This document shows positions 1-8,123 of a stretch of 64,000 nt of DNA, piece by piece. Within the stretch, counting starts at the first letter, position 1, and each line of letters starts with the position of its first letter. Source of the DNA: CAHJXF01 sp038254545. GTDB taxonomy: Bacteria; Pseudomonadota; Gammaproteobacteria; Burkholderiales; Burkholderiaceae_D. The translations under genes and the position numbers were made by a program. The notes beneath the pieces were generated by a model, which worked only from the letters and a program-made list of their open reading frames with translations, did not search any database and had not been told where the DNA came from. The stretch covers positions 1-64,000 of the forward strand of contig JBBSGB010000004.1 of the NCBI GenBank assembly GCA_038254545.1, read 5' to 3'.

Positions 1-75
1 ACGAAGCGCCTCAAGGTATTCGCGCGCCTTTTCAGCGTCTTGGAATTGCGGTTGATTTAGTATCGCTTCGGCCAT
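1..75 (-). CDS. N-terminal fragment of a probable IS1595-family transposase
   Basis: Partial gene: 25 codons from an ATG at 75, running off the left edge of the window. A GGGGAG ribosome binding site lies 6 nt before the ATG. The visible residues include ILNQPQFQDAEKAREYLEAL, which resembles the start of IS1595-type transposases; in that family this is followed by a zinc ribbon and a DDE-type catalytic domain, neither visible here. The identification is from family resemblance over a short stretch, so another protein cannot be excluded. If correct, an insertion sequence lies just left of the histone-like gene, which is transcribed in the same direction. Confidence 0.5.
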   Translation of the reverse strand, partial: MAEAILNQPQFQDAEKAREYLEALR

Positions 76-99
76 GACAAACTCCCCTTGTATGACCTT

Positions 100-128
100 A
101 GTATCGGTCAGAATTATGGGTTTGTCAA
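100..128 (-). promoter_or_regulatory. Sigma-70-like promoter for the transposase fragment
   Basis: On the minus strand a perfect -35 TTGACA (123-128) is followed after 17 nt by GATACT (100-105), a 4/6 match to the -10 consensus. It points at the ATG at 75. The spacing and the perfect -35 support it; no start site has been measured. Confidence 0.5.
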
Positions 129-141
129 GTACATACTTCCG

Positions 142-173
142 AAAAAAATCCCGCGAGCCAAAGACTCGCGGGA
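142..173 (-). terminator. Rho-independent terminator of the histone-like gene
   Basis: A perfect 9-bp inverted repeat (149-157 with 165-173, 7-nt loop) is followed on the minus strand by seven T (142-148). It lies about 55 bp past the stop of the histone-like gene and separates it from the transposase promoter. Confidence 0.85.
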
Positions 174-229
174 GATTCAAATCCGCAGCGGGGCTCGCGG
201 ATGCGGCGAACCCGTCTGCTGCTTACGAC

Positions 230-676
230 TTACGGACGGCCGCCCGTGGGAAAAGGCCATGCCGCCGCCGGATTCAGGGCCGTCTTGACCGCGGGTGCCG
301 CGCTCGTCATGCCCATCGTCATCGGCTTCTTTGCAGCGGCCTTCTTGGGCGCAGCCTTCTTTGCAGGCGCCTTCTTCGCTACCGCCTTCTTGGGCGCAGC
401 CTTCTTTGCGGCCTTCTTTGCGGCCTTCTTTGCAGGCGCCTTCTTCGCTACGCCTTTCTTGGCGGTTGCTTTCTTTGCGGGCGCCTTTTTTGCCGCGGTC
501 CTCTTCTTGGCAGCAGCTTTCTTCGCTGGCGCCTTCTTTGCTATGCCCTTCTTTGCCATTTTCTTGGCCGGCGCTTTCTTCGCTACGGCCTTCTTGGCGA
601 CTTTCTTTGCCGCCATTTTCTTGGCGGGTGCTTTCTTGGCTGCGGACTTCTTGGCAGCTTTCTTGGCTGTTGCCAT
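230..676 (-). CDS. Histone H1-like lysine/alanine-rich DNA-binding protein
   Basis: 148 residues. Almost the whole length is made of KKA, PAKK and AKK-type repeats with Ala, Lys and Pro; the last 25 residues are less repetitive and end in TGGRP. This composition is typical of bacterial H1-like proteins of the AlgP/HctB/BpH1 type, which bind DNA without sequence specificity through the lysine tails. The start is the ATG at 676, preceded by AAAGGAG; an upstream ATG at 706 in the same frame lacks a good site and would add ten unrelated residues. Repeat number in such genes varies between strains. Its role here (nucleoid organisation or regulation) is inferred from composition only. Confidence 0.85.
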   Translation of the reverse strand: MATAKKAAKKSAAKKAPAKKMAAKKVAKKAVAKKAPAKKMAKKGIAKKAPAKKAAAKKRTAAKKAPAKKATAKKGVAKKAPAKKAAKKAAKKAAPKKAVAKKAPAKKAAPKKAAAKKPMTMGMTSAAPAVKTALNPAAAWPFPTGGRP

Positions 677-1172
677 TTGAAACTCCTTTACGTGAGTCAA
701 GTACACGGTTTAAAGAAACCCGTCCTTCAAGTCGCGGCTACAGACCGCAGTCGGAGGTACGGATTATTCATCGGCGCAAACAGCGGCACGAGACTCGCCG
801 TCAACCTGTTTACGCTAATGAATTCGGCACTTGGCCCGCTGAATCGACGGCTCGGCTGAAAGCCAAACCGACGATTCAATCGGCCAAAAAAAACGCCGGC
901 ACAGGTGCCGGCATGAATCGTGAATGAAGCGTGTTTGATGGTGAACGGCACATTCAGAAGCTGCCGTTCGCGTGTATCGATGGATAAATTCGCAGGAGGG
1001 AATGCCATCATCGCTCGCAGGGAGCGATGTGACGGACGACGACTTTCGTGAAGAAGACTGTGCATGCGCGCGAACGCTTCCACTCCTTGATCCGCAAACC
1101 GGTTCATCTTCGATGAAGCGGTTGCCGGCCTTTCGTCGAACACCAACTTTGCGCCGGACTCATTGCAGCCCG
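677..1172. other. Intergenic region between nrdB and the histone-like gene
   Basis: About 500 bp without a convincing gene. It holds the nrdB terminator (886-912) and a second inverted repeat with 8-bp arms and an 11-nt loop (943-950 with 962-969). A 180-codon open frame on the minus strand crosses this region but also runs through the terminator and the end of nrdB and has no recognisable domain, so it is not called. Confidence 0.6.
886..912 (-). terminator. Rho-independent terminator after nrdAB
   Basis: GCCGGCAC at 895-902 pairs with GTGCCGGC at 905-912, and on the minus strand the stem is followed by eight T (886-893). It ends transcripts coming from nrdB, about 260 nt past its stop codon, which is an unusually long 3' untranslated stretch. 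Confidence 0.8.
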
Positions 1173-2327
1173 TCATTCCCAGTTCAACGCGCCGCCGGTT
1201 TGATATTCGATGACTCTCGTTTCGAAAAAGTTTCTTTCCTTCTTCAAGTCGATCATCTCGGCCATCCACGGAAACGGATTGTCCTCTTGCGCGAATAACG
1301 GGTCAATACCTATTTGCTGACAACGACGGTTTGCGATGAAGCGCAAATAGCCTTTGAACATCGGCGCATTCAATCCGAGCACGCCGCGCGGCATCGTGTC
1401 TTCCGCGTAGGCATATTCAAGATCGACGCCTTTCTTGAATAGCGCGCGGATCTCTTCACGAAACTCCGCGGTCCAGAGATGCGGATTCTCGAGCTTGATG
1501 GTGTTGACCAGATCGATGCCGAAACTGCAATGCATGGACTCGTCGCGCAGGATGTACTGGTATTGCTCGGCCGCACCGGTCATCTTGTTTTGACGTCCTA
1601 GCGCGAGGATCTGCGTGAAGCCCACATAGAAGAACAGGCCCTCCATCAGGCACGAGAACACGATCAGCGACCGCAACAACTTCTGATCGTTCACCAGCGT
1701 TCCGGTTTGAAAGCCGGGGTTTGTCAAGGTGTCGATGAAAGGGATCAGGAACTCGTCCTTCGCGCGTATCGAAGGGACTTCGTGATACGCGTTGAAGATC
1801 TCGCCTTCCTCGAGTCCGAGCGACTCGACAATGTATTGATAGGCGTGCGTGTGGATCGCTTCCTCGAATGCCTGACGCAACAAATACTGTCGGCATTCGG
1901 GCGCAGTGATGTGCCGATAAGTGCCGAGCACGATGTTGTTCGCAGCCAACGAATCGGCCGTCACGAAGAAGCCGAGATTGCGTTTGACGACGCGGCGCTC
2001 GTCTTCGGTCAGGCCATTCGGGTTCTTCCACAACGCGATGTCGCGCGACATGTTGATCTCTTGGGGCATCCAGTGATTGGCGCAACCCGCAAGATATTTC
2101 TCCCATGCCCATTTGTATTTGAACGGCACGAGCTGATTGACGTCGGTCGAACCGTTGATGATGCGTTTGTCGGACGCGCGCATGCGACCGGTCGGCACGA
2201 CCGGCGCCGCATTCGTGGTCTCTTTCGCGCCTCGCTCTTCTTCGGCGAGAGGCGCATCGAAATTCATCGCACCGCGCGCTGCTGGCGGCACGGTCCTCAC
2301 TTCTTCGTCCCATGAAAGCATGGACAT
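1173..2327 (-). CDS. nrdB: Class Ia ribonucleoside-diphosphate reductase, beta subunit
   Basis: 384 residues, the normal size for NrdB. The protein houses the di-iron centre and tyrosyl radical that start ribonucleotide reduction in the NrdA partner. Iron ligands and radical site are visible: D125 (VTADSLAANN), E156 and H159 (FEEAIHTHAY), Y163 as the radical tyrosine in the E-x2-H-x3-Y spacing, and a second E-x2-H in RDESMHCSF. Retention of tyrosine fits class Ia rather than the tyrosine-less Ic type. nrdA lies 77 bp upstream on the same strand, so the two are probably one transcript ending at the terminator at 886-912. Confidence 0.97.
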   Translation of the reverse strand: MSMLSWDEEVRTVPPAARGAMNFDAPLAEEERGAKETTNAAPVVPTGRMRASDKRIINGSTDVNQLVPFKYKWAWEKYLAGCANHWMPQEINMSRDIALWKNPNGLTEDERRVVKRNLGFFVTADSLAANNIVLGTYRHITAPECRQYLLRQAFEEAIHTHAYQYIVESLGLEEGEIFNAYHEVPSIRAKDEFLIPFIDTLTNPGFQTGTLVNDQKLLRSLIVFSCLMEGLFFYVGFTQILALGRQNKMTGAAEQYQYILRDESMHCSFGIDLVNTIKLENPHLWTAEFREEIRALFKKGVDLEYAYAEDTMPRGVLGLNAPMFKGYLRFIANRRCQQIGIDPLFAQEDNPFPWMAEMIDLKKERNFFETRVIEYQTGGALNWE

Positions 2328-2404
2328 CCTTGTTCACCTTGATTCTGCCGAGCACGTGTTACGGAAATCGGCGCGACGATTGATCATGTCGCGCATCCAC
2401 TGAC

Positions 2405-5356
2405 TTACTGGCAGGCTTCGCATTCCGCGAAGCCGCTATCGCCCGGCCTCATCAGACAGACCTGCCCGACGATCTCGGGTTCCGGCAATGCGCTTGTCGT
2501 TGAAAATGCGCTCGACGTGCTGCCGCCATCGACGCCGACCGCGTTGAGTTCGCCACCACGACCGGTGGACTTTTCGGCGCTCGACGCCGACAACGTCCGC
2601 AGGTAATAGGTCGTCTTCAAGCCGCGTTGCCACGCCAGCTTGTAGGTTTCATCGAGCGTCTTGCCCGAGGCACCGGCCATATAGATATTGAGCGACTGCG
2701 CCTGGTCGATCCACTTCTGGCGACGCGACGCGGCCTCGACCAGCCATTTGGGCTCGACCTCGAACGCGGTCGCATAGATCGCACGCAGCGGCGCCGGAAT
2801 GCGATCGATCTTGACGACCCCGCCGTCGAAGAACTTGAGATCGGCGACCATCACCTCGTCCCACAGGTTCAACTTCTTCAGGTCGCGGACCAGGTAGTCG
2901 TTGACGATCGTGAACTCGCCCGACAGGTTGGACTTGACGTACACGTTCTGGAACGTCGGTTCGATGCAGGCCGACACGCCGATGATGTTGGAGATGGTGG
3001 CGGTCGGCGCGATCGCAACGCAATTCGAGTTGCGCATGCCGAACTTTGCGATGCGTGCGCGCAGCGCGTCCCAATTCATCGCCGAGCTCATGTCGACATC
3101 GCAATAGCCGCCGCGCTCCTGGCGCAGCAACTCCACCGAGTCCTGCGGCAGGATGCCGCGATCCCACAGCGAGCCGCGATAACTGGAATAGCGCCCGCGC
3201 TCCTCGGCCAGTTCGCTCGAGGCCCAGTACGCGTAATAGCAGACCGCTTCCATCGAACGATCGGCGAACTCGACCGCCGCATCGGACGCATACGGCGTGC
3301 GCAGCAGATGCAGGCAATCCTGGAAGCCCATGATGCCCAGGCCCACCGGACGATGCCGCAGATTCGAGTCGCGCGCCTTCTTGACCGCGTAGTAATTGAT
3401 GTCGATCACGTTGTCGAGCATGCGCATCGCGGTGCGCGTGGTCCGCTGCAACTTGTCGTGATCGATGGTCCACTGACCGTCATCGCTTCGAACCATGTGC
3501 GCGACCAGGTTGACCGAGCCGAGATTGCAGACCGCGATCTCGCTCTCGTTGGTGTTCAGCGTGATCTCGGTGCACAGGTTCGACGAATGCACCACACCCA
3601 CATGCGACTGCGGCGAGCGGATGTTGCACGGATCCTTGAACGTGATCCAGGGATGCCCGGTCTCGAACAGCATAGAGAGCATCTTTCTCCACAGCGACAG
3701 CGCCGGAACCGTCTTGAACAGCTTGAGGTCGCCGCGCGCCGCGCGCGCTTCATAACGGACGTACGCCTCTTCAAAGGCGCGGCCGACCTTGTCGTGCAGG
3801 TCGGGCACGTCCGACGGCGAGAACAGCGTCCAGTTGGCGCTCTCCATCACGCGCTTCATGAACAGGTCGGGAATCCAGTTCGCCGTGTTCATGTCGTGCG
3901 TGCGACGCCGATCGTCGCCGGTGTTCTTGCGCAGGTCGAGGAACTCTTCGATATCGAGGTGCCAGGTTTCGAGATAGGTACAGACCGCGCCCTTCCTCTT
4001 GCCGCCCTGATTGACCGCGACCGCCGTATCGTTGACCACCTTCAGGAACGGCACCACGCCTTGCGACTCGCCGTTGGTGCCCTTGATGTGCGAACCCATC
4101 GCGCGCACCGGAGTCCAGTCGTTGCCCAGGCCGCCCGCATATTTAGCGAGCAGCGCGTTTTCCTTGATCGCTTCGTAGATGCCGTCGAGATCGTCCTTGA
4201 CGGTCGACAGATAGCACGACGACAACTGCGAATGACGCGTGCCCGCATTGAACAGCGTCGGCGTCGAACTCATGAAGTCGAAGCTCGACAGCAATTCGTA
4301 GAACTCGATCGCGCGCGCTTCGCGATCGATCTCGTTCAGCGACAAGCCCATCGCGACGCGCATGAAGAATGCCTGCGGCAATTCGATGCGGCGGCCTTCG
4401 GGTGTATGCAGGTCCGCGCGATCGATCAGGAAGTAGCGGTCGTAGAGCGTCTGCAGCCCGAGATAGCCGAACTGCATGTCGCGTTTCGCGTCGAGCGCGG
4501 CACCCAGGCGCTTCAGGTCGAATTGCGCGAGACGCTCGTCGAGCAATTCGATCTCGATGCCGCGCTTGATGAACTGCGGGAAATAGTCGGCGTAGCGCTC
4601 GAGCATCGCGGCCTGATCGACCTCGACGCCCAGAGTTTCCTTGCGCATCGTGTGCAGCAACAGGCGCGCGGTCACGAGACTGTAGGCCGGGTCCTTCTCG
4701 AACTGCGAACGCGCGGCCAGGATGGCCGACTTGTGGACCTCCTCGATCGGCACGCCGTCGTAGAGATTCTTGATGGTCTCGGCAACGATCACGTCGGCGT
4801 TGACCTCCTGGTTGCCATCGGTGTTCAAGCCTTCGCACGCGGCCTCGACGAGCGCACGGATGCGGCCCGGATCGAACAGGATGCGAACCCCGTTCTCGGT
4901 CACGTGCAGCAACGACTCGGTGGTGGGCTTGTTCTTCTTCGCCTCGGCGCGATCGGCCGCGCGCTTCTCGCGATAGAGCACGTAGGCCCGCGCGACTTCC
5001 TGCTCGCCCGAGCGCATCAGCGCGAGTTCGACCTGATCCTGGATGTCTTCGATGTGGAACATGCCGCCCGAGGGCATGCGTCGCATCAGCGACGTGACCA
5101 CCGTGCCGGTCAGTGTCTCGACCAGTTCGCGCACACGCGCCGAGTTCGCACCCGATCCGCCATTGACCGCGAGGAATGCCTTGGTCATCGCGATCGAGAT
5201 CTTGGAAGGCTCGAAGCCGACCACCGACCCGTTGCGACGAATGATCTTGTAATCGCCGAAGTCCGGACGCGTGGCCGTTGCCGCGGTCGCCGCGCCCTGA
5301 TGCGGACGGGCCTGCGGCGGATTCTGGTTAGCGGTCATGGGTTCAACCCGTTGCAT
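2405..5356 (-). CDS. nrdA: Class Ia ribonucleoside-diphosphate reductase, alpha subunit
   Basis: 983 residues from the ATG at 5356, chosen because GGAG lies 7 nt upstream; ATGs at 5395 and 5338 are alternatives. NrdA is the catalytic subunit that converts NDPs to dNDPs. The N-terminus carries an ATP-cone (IIRRNGSVVGFEPSKIS) and a second cone-like stretch near residue 130-220 (VRILFDPGRIRALVEAA), so strong dATP feedback is likely. Active-site features are the first redox cysteine (SSCYLSTV), the NLCTE radical/catalytic motif, and the C-terminal CEACQ cysteine pair that passes electrons from thioredoxin. Longer than E. coli NrdA (761 aa) because of the extra N-terminal domain. Upstream NrdR-type boxes suggest control by dNTP status. 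Confidence 0.97.
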   Translation of the reverse strand: MQRVEPMTANQNPPQARPHQGAATAATATRPDFGDYKIIRRNGSVVGFEPSKISIAMTKAFLAVNGGSGANSARVRELVETLTGTVVTSLMRRMPSGGMFHIEDIQDQVELALMRSGEQEVARAYVLYREKRAADRAEAKKNKPTTESLLHVTENGVRILFDPGRIRALVEAACEGLNTDGNQEVNADVIVAETIKNLYDGVPIEEVHKSAILAARSQFEKDPAYSLVTARLLLHTMRKETLGVEVDQAAMLERYADYFPQFIKRGIEIELLDERLAQFDLKRLGAALDAKRDMQFGYLGLQTLYDRYFLIDRADLHTPEGRRIELPQAFFMRVAMGLSLNEIDREARAIEFYELLSSFDFMSSTPTLFNAGTRHSQLSSCYLSTVKDDLDGIYEAIKENALLAKYAGGLGNDWTPVRAMGSHIKGTNGESQGVVPFLKVVNDTAVAVNQGGKRKGAVCTYLETWHLDIEEFLDLRKNTGDDRRRTHDMNTANWIPDLFMKRVMESANWTLFSPSDVPDLHDKVGRAFEEAYVRYEARAARGDLKLFKTVPALSLWRKMLSMLFETGHPWITFKDPCNIRSPQSHVGVVHSSNLCTEITLNTNESEIAVCNLGSVNLVAHMVRSDDGQWTIDHDKLQRTTRTAMRMLDNVIDINYYAVKKARDSNLRHRPVGLGIMGFQDCLHLLRTPYASDAAVEFADRSMEAVCYYAYWASSELAEERGRYSSYRGSLWDRGILPQDSVELLRQERGGYCDVDMSSAMNWDALRARIAKFGMRNSNCVAIAPTATISNIIGVSACIEPTFQNVYVKSNLSGEFTIVNDYLVRDLKKLNLWDEVMVADLKFFDGGVVKIDRIPAPLRAIYATAFEVEPKWLVEAASRRQKWIDQAQSLNIYMAGASGKTLDETYKLAWQRGLKTTYYLRTLSASSAEKSTGRGGELNAVGVDGGSTSSAFSTTSALPEPEIVGQVCLMRPGDSGFAECEACQ

Positions 5357-5683
5357 GCATGATCTCCGATTCGAAAGAGCGCTAAATATGCGCAAACGAT
5401 GGCGTCACGGTGAGCGTCGATATCAGCGCCGCTACGCCCTCGTCAGTGTGATGCTGCGCAGAAGGAATTTCGATGCCAACGACGACGAAAAATACGCGTC
5501 GCAGTTCTTCTGCATCGATAGGCCTTCGCAGCGAAGAATGGTGTTCAAGGCGGCCGAAACGCCAGGGATTCGACCTGCCGAACAATCGAATACTCCCTGC
5601 ATCTTGTCCCCCGCCTGGTCCGATATTTTATCGGTAGAGACCGTTTTCGCGCATCGCGTGTTTTCTGCGCTGTTTCTTGGCTG

Positions 5684-5701
5684 CCTACTACATCTAGTAG
5701 G
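5684..5701. promoter_or_regulatory. NrdR-type box 1
   Basis: An 18-bp palindrome with 7-bp perfect arms, CCTACTA-CATC-TAGTAGG. Its centre lies 32 bp from that of box 2, about three helical turns, which is the spacing known for paired NrdR boxes upstream of ribonucleotide reductase genes. The TAG core fits the NrdR consensus. Confidence 0.7.
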
Positions 5702-5717
5702 TCGACCCGGTCGATGG

Positions 5718-5731
5718 CACTAATTCTAGTG
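5718..5731. promoter_or_regulatory. NrdR-type box 2
   Basis: Palindrome CACTA-ATTC-TAGTG. It overlaps the -10 element (TAGAAT, 5723-5728, minus strand) of the nrdA promoter candidate, so a bound repressor would block RNA polymerase. Paired with box 1 at 5684-5701. Confidence 0.7.
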
Positions 5732-5752
5732 GTTGATGCGCCTCACGCGCAA
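5723..5752 (-). promoter_or_regulatory. Candidate nrdAB promoter
   Basis: On the minus strand, -35 TTGCGC (5747-5752), an 18-nt spacer and -10 TAGAAT (5723-5728). The -10 lies inside NrdR box 2. The match is moderate, but the overlap with the operator supports it. Confidence 0.45.
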
Positions 5753-5840
5753 GCACAAGGATCGACCATCTCGTGCAATCGTTGCTTGTTCGCCATCCAA
5801 CAGGAGCTTGTTCACCATCGATGCACAAGCCATGCACAGC

Positions 5841-5860
5841 TCATCCACAAGTCATCCACA
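5841..5860 (+). promoter_or_regulatory. Pair of DnaA-box-like sequences
   Basis: TCATCCACA occurs at 5841-5849 and again at 5852-5860, 11 bp apart on the same face of the helix; each differs from the consensus TTATCCACA at one base. They lie about 90 bp upstream of the nrdA promoter candidate. E. coli nrdAB is known to carry DnaA boxes upstream of its promoter, so a similar cell-cycle input is possible here. Confidence 0.45.
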
Positions 5861-5883
5861 AGATCGTGCGCCGGTCACCCCGT

Positions 5884-6510
5884 TCAGGACGACGAACGAT
5901 GAGGCGCGCGCAAGCGCGGTTGAATTTTCGCAAGATAGAAAGTCCAATCGAAATAGGGTCCGGGATCGGTCTTGCGGCAGGGCGCAATATCGCTATGGCC
6001 CGCAGCCGCTTCGATCGGATATCGCTTCGTCAACGCGTCGGTCAATGCGATCAGCGTTGCGTATTGGCGGTGCTCGAACGCACTGCTGTCGTCGCCTTCG
6101 AGTTCGATGCCGATCGAAAAATCATTGCAGTGCTCGCAGCCTTCGAACGACGAGACTCCCGCGTGCCAGGCGCGCAAGCCGCAGGCCACGAACTGGACGA
6201 GCGCGCCATCGCGAGCGATCAGGAAATGCGAAGAGACGCGCAGGCCCCGAAGCGTCGCGTAATAGGGATGGCTTTCGTGATCGAGCGTGTTGGTGAAAAG
6301 CGCTTCGATCGCCCCATCACCGAACTCGCCCGGTGGCAGGCTGATGTTGTGGATTACGAGCAGCGACGGCATCACGCCTTCGGGTCGCTCGTCGTGGTTG
6401 GGCGACGGCGCGCGCCTGACCGAGCGCGACGACGATGACGACGATGCCCACCCGTCCGCATCGATGGCGATGTGGGTGGCGATGTCGCGGGGCTTCGCCA
6501 CGTTGGTCAT
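5884..6510 (-). CDS. ampD: 1,6-anhydro-N-acetylmuramyl-L-alanine amidase AmpD
   Basis: 208 residues, slightly longer than the usual 185 because of a serine-rich N-terminal stretch (residues 20-30). AmpD is a cytoplasmic zinc amidase that removes the peptide from anhydro-muropeptides during wall recycling and so keeps AmpR-type beta-lactamase induction low. Zinc ligands H54 (VIHN), H172 and D182 (GHSDIAPCRKTDPGP) and the catalytic E136 and K180 are all present. It ends the pilS-pilR-ampD run, with only 12 nt after pilR, so it is probably co-transcribed with the two-component genes, an arrangement common in Burkholderiales. Confidence 0.95.
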   Translation of the reverse strand: MTNVAKPRDIATHIAIDADGWASSSSSSRSVRRAPSPNHDERPEGVMPSLLVIHNISLPPGEFGDGAIEALFTNTLDHESHPYYATLRGLRVSSHFLIARDGALVQFVACGLRAWHAGVSSFEGCEHCNDFSIGIELEGDDSSAFEHRQYATLIALTDALTKRYPIEAAAGHSDIAPCRKTDPGPYFDWTFYLAKIQPRLRAPHRSSS

Positions 6511-6522
6511 CCTGCGGGGACG

Positions 6523-8073
6523 TCACTGGATATTGAGCCGCTGCATGCGATAGCGCAGTTGACGGAACGTGATCCCCAGGAGGTCTGCCGCAGCCGTGCG
6601 GTTGTAGCGCGTCTGCGCGAGCGCCTTCTCGATCAGGTCGCGCTCGATGGTGTCGAGAAAGTCTCCGAGGGTGCCCACCAGGCCGATCGCGTTGGCGCCG
6701 GCAGGCGCACCGCTCGCCGCTGGTGCAGGCTCGCGTGCCACGTCGCGCGTCTCCGCCGGATCCTCGTGGCGTGCGGAAGACACGGATGCCGCGACAGACC
6801 CGCTGGCCAGGATGTTGAGGTCAACAGGACCGATCTCGTCGGATTCGGCGAGGGCAGCGGAGCGTTCGAGGATGTTGCCGAGCTCGCGCACGTTGCCGGG
6901 AAAATCGTAGGCGACCAGCTTGTCGATCGCCGCCTGCGAGAGTGCGAGATCGGGAGCCAGTTGCAGGAGCAGATGCCGCGCGAGCAGCGGAATGTCGTCG
7001 CGACGCTCGCGCAGCGGCGGGATGCGGATGTCGATGACGTTCAGTCGATAGAAGAGGTCCTGCCGGAAACGTCCCTGCATCACGCATTGCGCGAGGTTCT
7101 GATGCGTCGCACTGATCAGCCGCACGTCGACCGACTCTTCGTTCATGCCACCGACTCTGCGCACCGATCGTTCCTGGATCGCGCGCAGCAGCTTGACCTG
7201 CATCGCCAACGGCAGGTCGGCGACCTCGTCGAGAAACAGCGTGCCGCCCTTGGCCGTCTGAAAGAAGCCATCGCGATCAGCATCGGCGCCGGTGAACGCA
7301 CCCTTGCGATAGCCGAAGAACTCGGCCTCGACCAGTTGCTCGGGAATCGCGCCGCAATTGACTGCGACGAAGGGGCCGTCGCGCCGGCCGCTGCAATCGT
7401 GCACCGCGCGCGCGGCGAGCTCCTTGCCGCTACCCGATTCTCCGGTGATCGCGACCGGCGCCTGCGAGCGCGCGACGCGCTTGATCATCGCGCGCACGTC
7501 GGCCATCGTGCTCGAGTTACCCAGCAGGCGCGCGAGCATCACCGCATCGCCCGCGCCGTCTCCGGCAGCGCTCTTGCCGCCGTTCGCCTTGCCGCTCGCG
7601 GTGCGCGTGCGCTCCACGTCGCGATCCCGGCCATAGGCGCGCACGGCCGATTGCACGAGGCTGCGCAATTGATCGAGCGCGACGGGCTTGCTCAGATAGT
7701 CGAACGCCCCTGCCTTCAAGGCTGCGACGGCATTCTCGGTACTGCCGAACGCGGTGATCACCGCTACCGGCGTGGCCGGATAGTCACGCGAGATCAAGGC
7801 GACCAGATCCATGCCGGTCGCATCGGGCAGGCGCATGTCGGTCAGGCAGAGCGCATACGAGCGTTGCGCGAGCCGCTCGCGCGCCTGGCCGACCGTCAAC
7901 GCACGGTCGACGTCGAGGCCCATGCGCACCAAGGTCAACTCGAGCAGTTCGAGCAGGTCGGGTTCATCGTCGACCACCAGCACGCGCGCGATGTTCGCGC
8001 TGCTCGCATTGCTCTGCACGTTCGGACGGCCGCCGCCGGATGGGACGTCGGAGTCGGAGCCATTTGTCTGCAT
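6523..8073 (-). CDS. pilR: Sigma-54-dependent response regulator, PilR-like
   Basis: 516 residues in NtrC-type layout. Receiver domain at about 28-145 with acidic pocket VVDDEP, phospho-acceptor D79 (CLTDMRLPD) and the lysine in YLSKP. Central AAA+ domain at about 185-420 with Walker A GESGSGKE and the sigma-54 contact loop GAFTGA. C-terminal Fis-type helix-turn-helix (RTAAADLLGITFRQLRYRM). PilR activates sigma-54 promoters such as the pilin gene pilA; no pilin gene lies in this window. The partner kinase is encoded 50 nt upstream. The name rests on the pairing with a six-helix PilS-like kinase and on the neighbouring ampD. Confidence 0.88.
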   Translation of the reverse strand: MQTNGSDSDVPSGGGRPNVQSNASSANIARVLVVDDEPDLLELLELTLVRMGLDVDRALTVGQARERLAQRSYALCLTDMRLPDATGMDLVALISRDYPATPVAVITAFGSTENAVAALKAGAFDYLSKPVALDQLRSLVQSAVRAYGRDRDVERTRTASGKANGGKSAAGDGAGDAVMLARLLGNSSTMADVRAMIKRVARSQAPVAITGESGSGKELAARAVHDCSGRRDGPFVAVNCGAIPEQLVEAEFFGYRKGAFTGADADRDGFFQTAKGGTLFLDEVADLPLAMQVKLLRAIQERSVRRVGGMNEESVDVRLISATHQNLAQCVMQGRFRQDLFYRLNVIDIRIPPLRERRDDIPLLARHLLLQLAPDLALSQAAIDKLVAYDFPGNVRELGNILERSAALAESDEIGPVDLNILASGSVAASVSSARHEDPAETRDVAREPAPAASGAPAGANAIGLVGTLGDFLDTIERDLIEKALAQTRYNRTAAADLLGITFRQLRYRMQRLNIQ

Positions 8074-8123
8074 GTCGCGCCTCGCCCCGCCTCAGCTTTC
8101 GAGCGGGCTTTTCAAAGGTGGTT

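Larger units (their letters stand above)
5357..5883. other. Regulatory region upstream of nrdAB
   Basis: About 530 bp between ampD and nrdA with no supported gene. From right to left it holds two DnaA-box-like sequences (5841-5860), a promoter candidate with two NrdR-type palindromes (5684-5752), and a palindrome CCGATA-TTT-TATCGG (5620-5634) containing TAAAAT on the minus strand. The predicted nrdA leader would be about 350 nt. Confidence 0.6.

Noticed and set aside
230..676. Repetitive DNA in the histone-like gene as a possible CRISPR or satellite array
   Set aside because: The repeats are irregular and follow codon structure (AAKK-type), with no constant spacer length.
727..1269. 180-codon minus-strand frame between nrdB and the histone-like gene
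   Set aside because: It runs through the nrdB terminator and overlaps the nrdB end; no domain or ribosome binding site.
2627..5362. 911-codon open frame on the plus strand opposite nrdA
   Set aside because: It is the mirror of a high-GC gene; the translation is arginine/aspartate-rich without any domain, whereas nrdA on the other strand has all family motifs.
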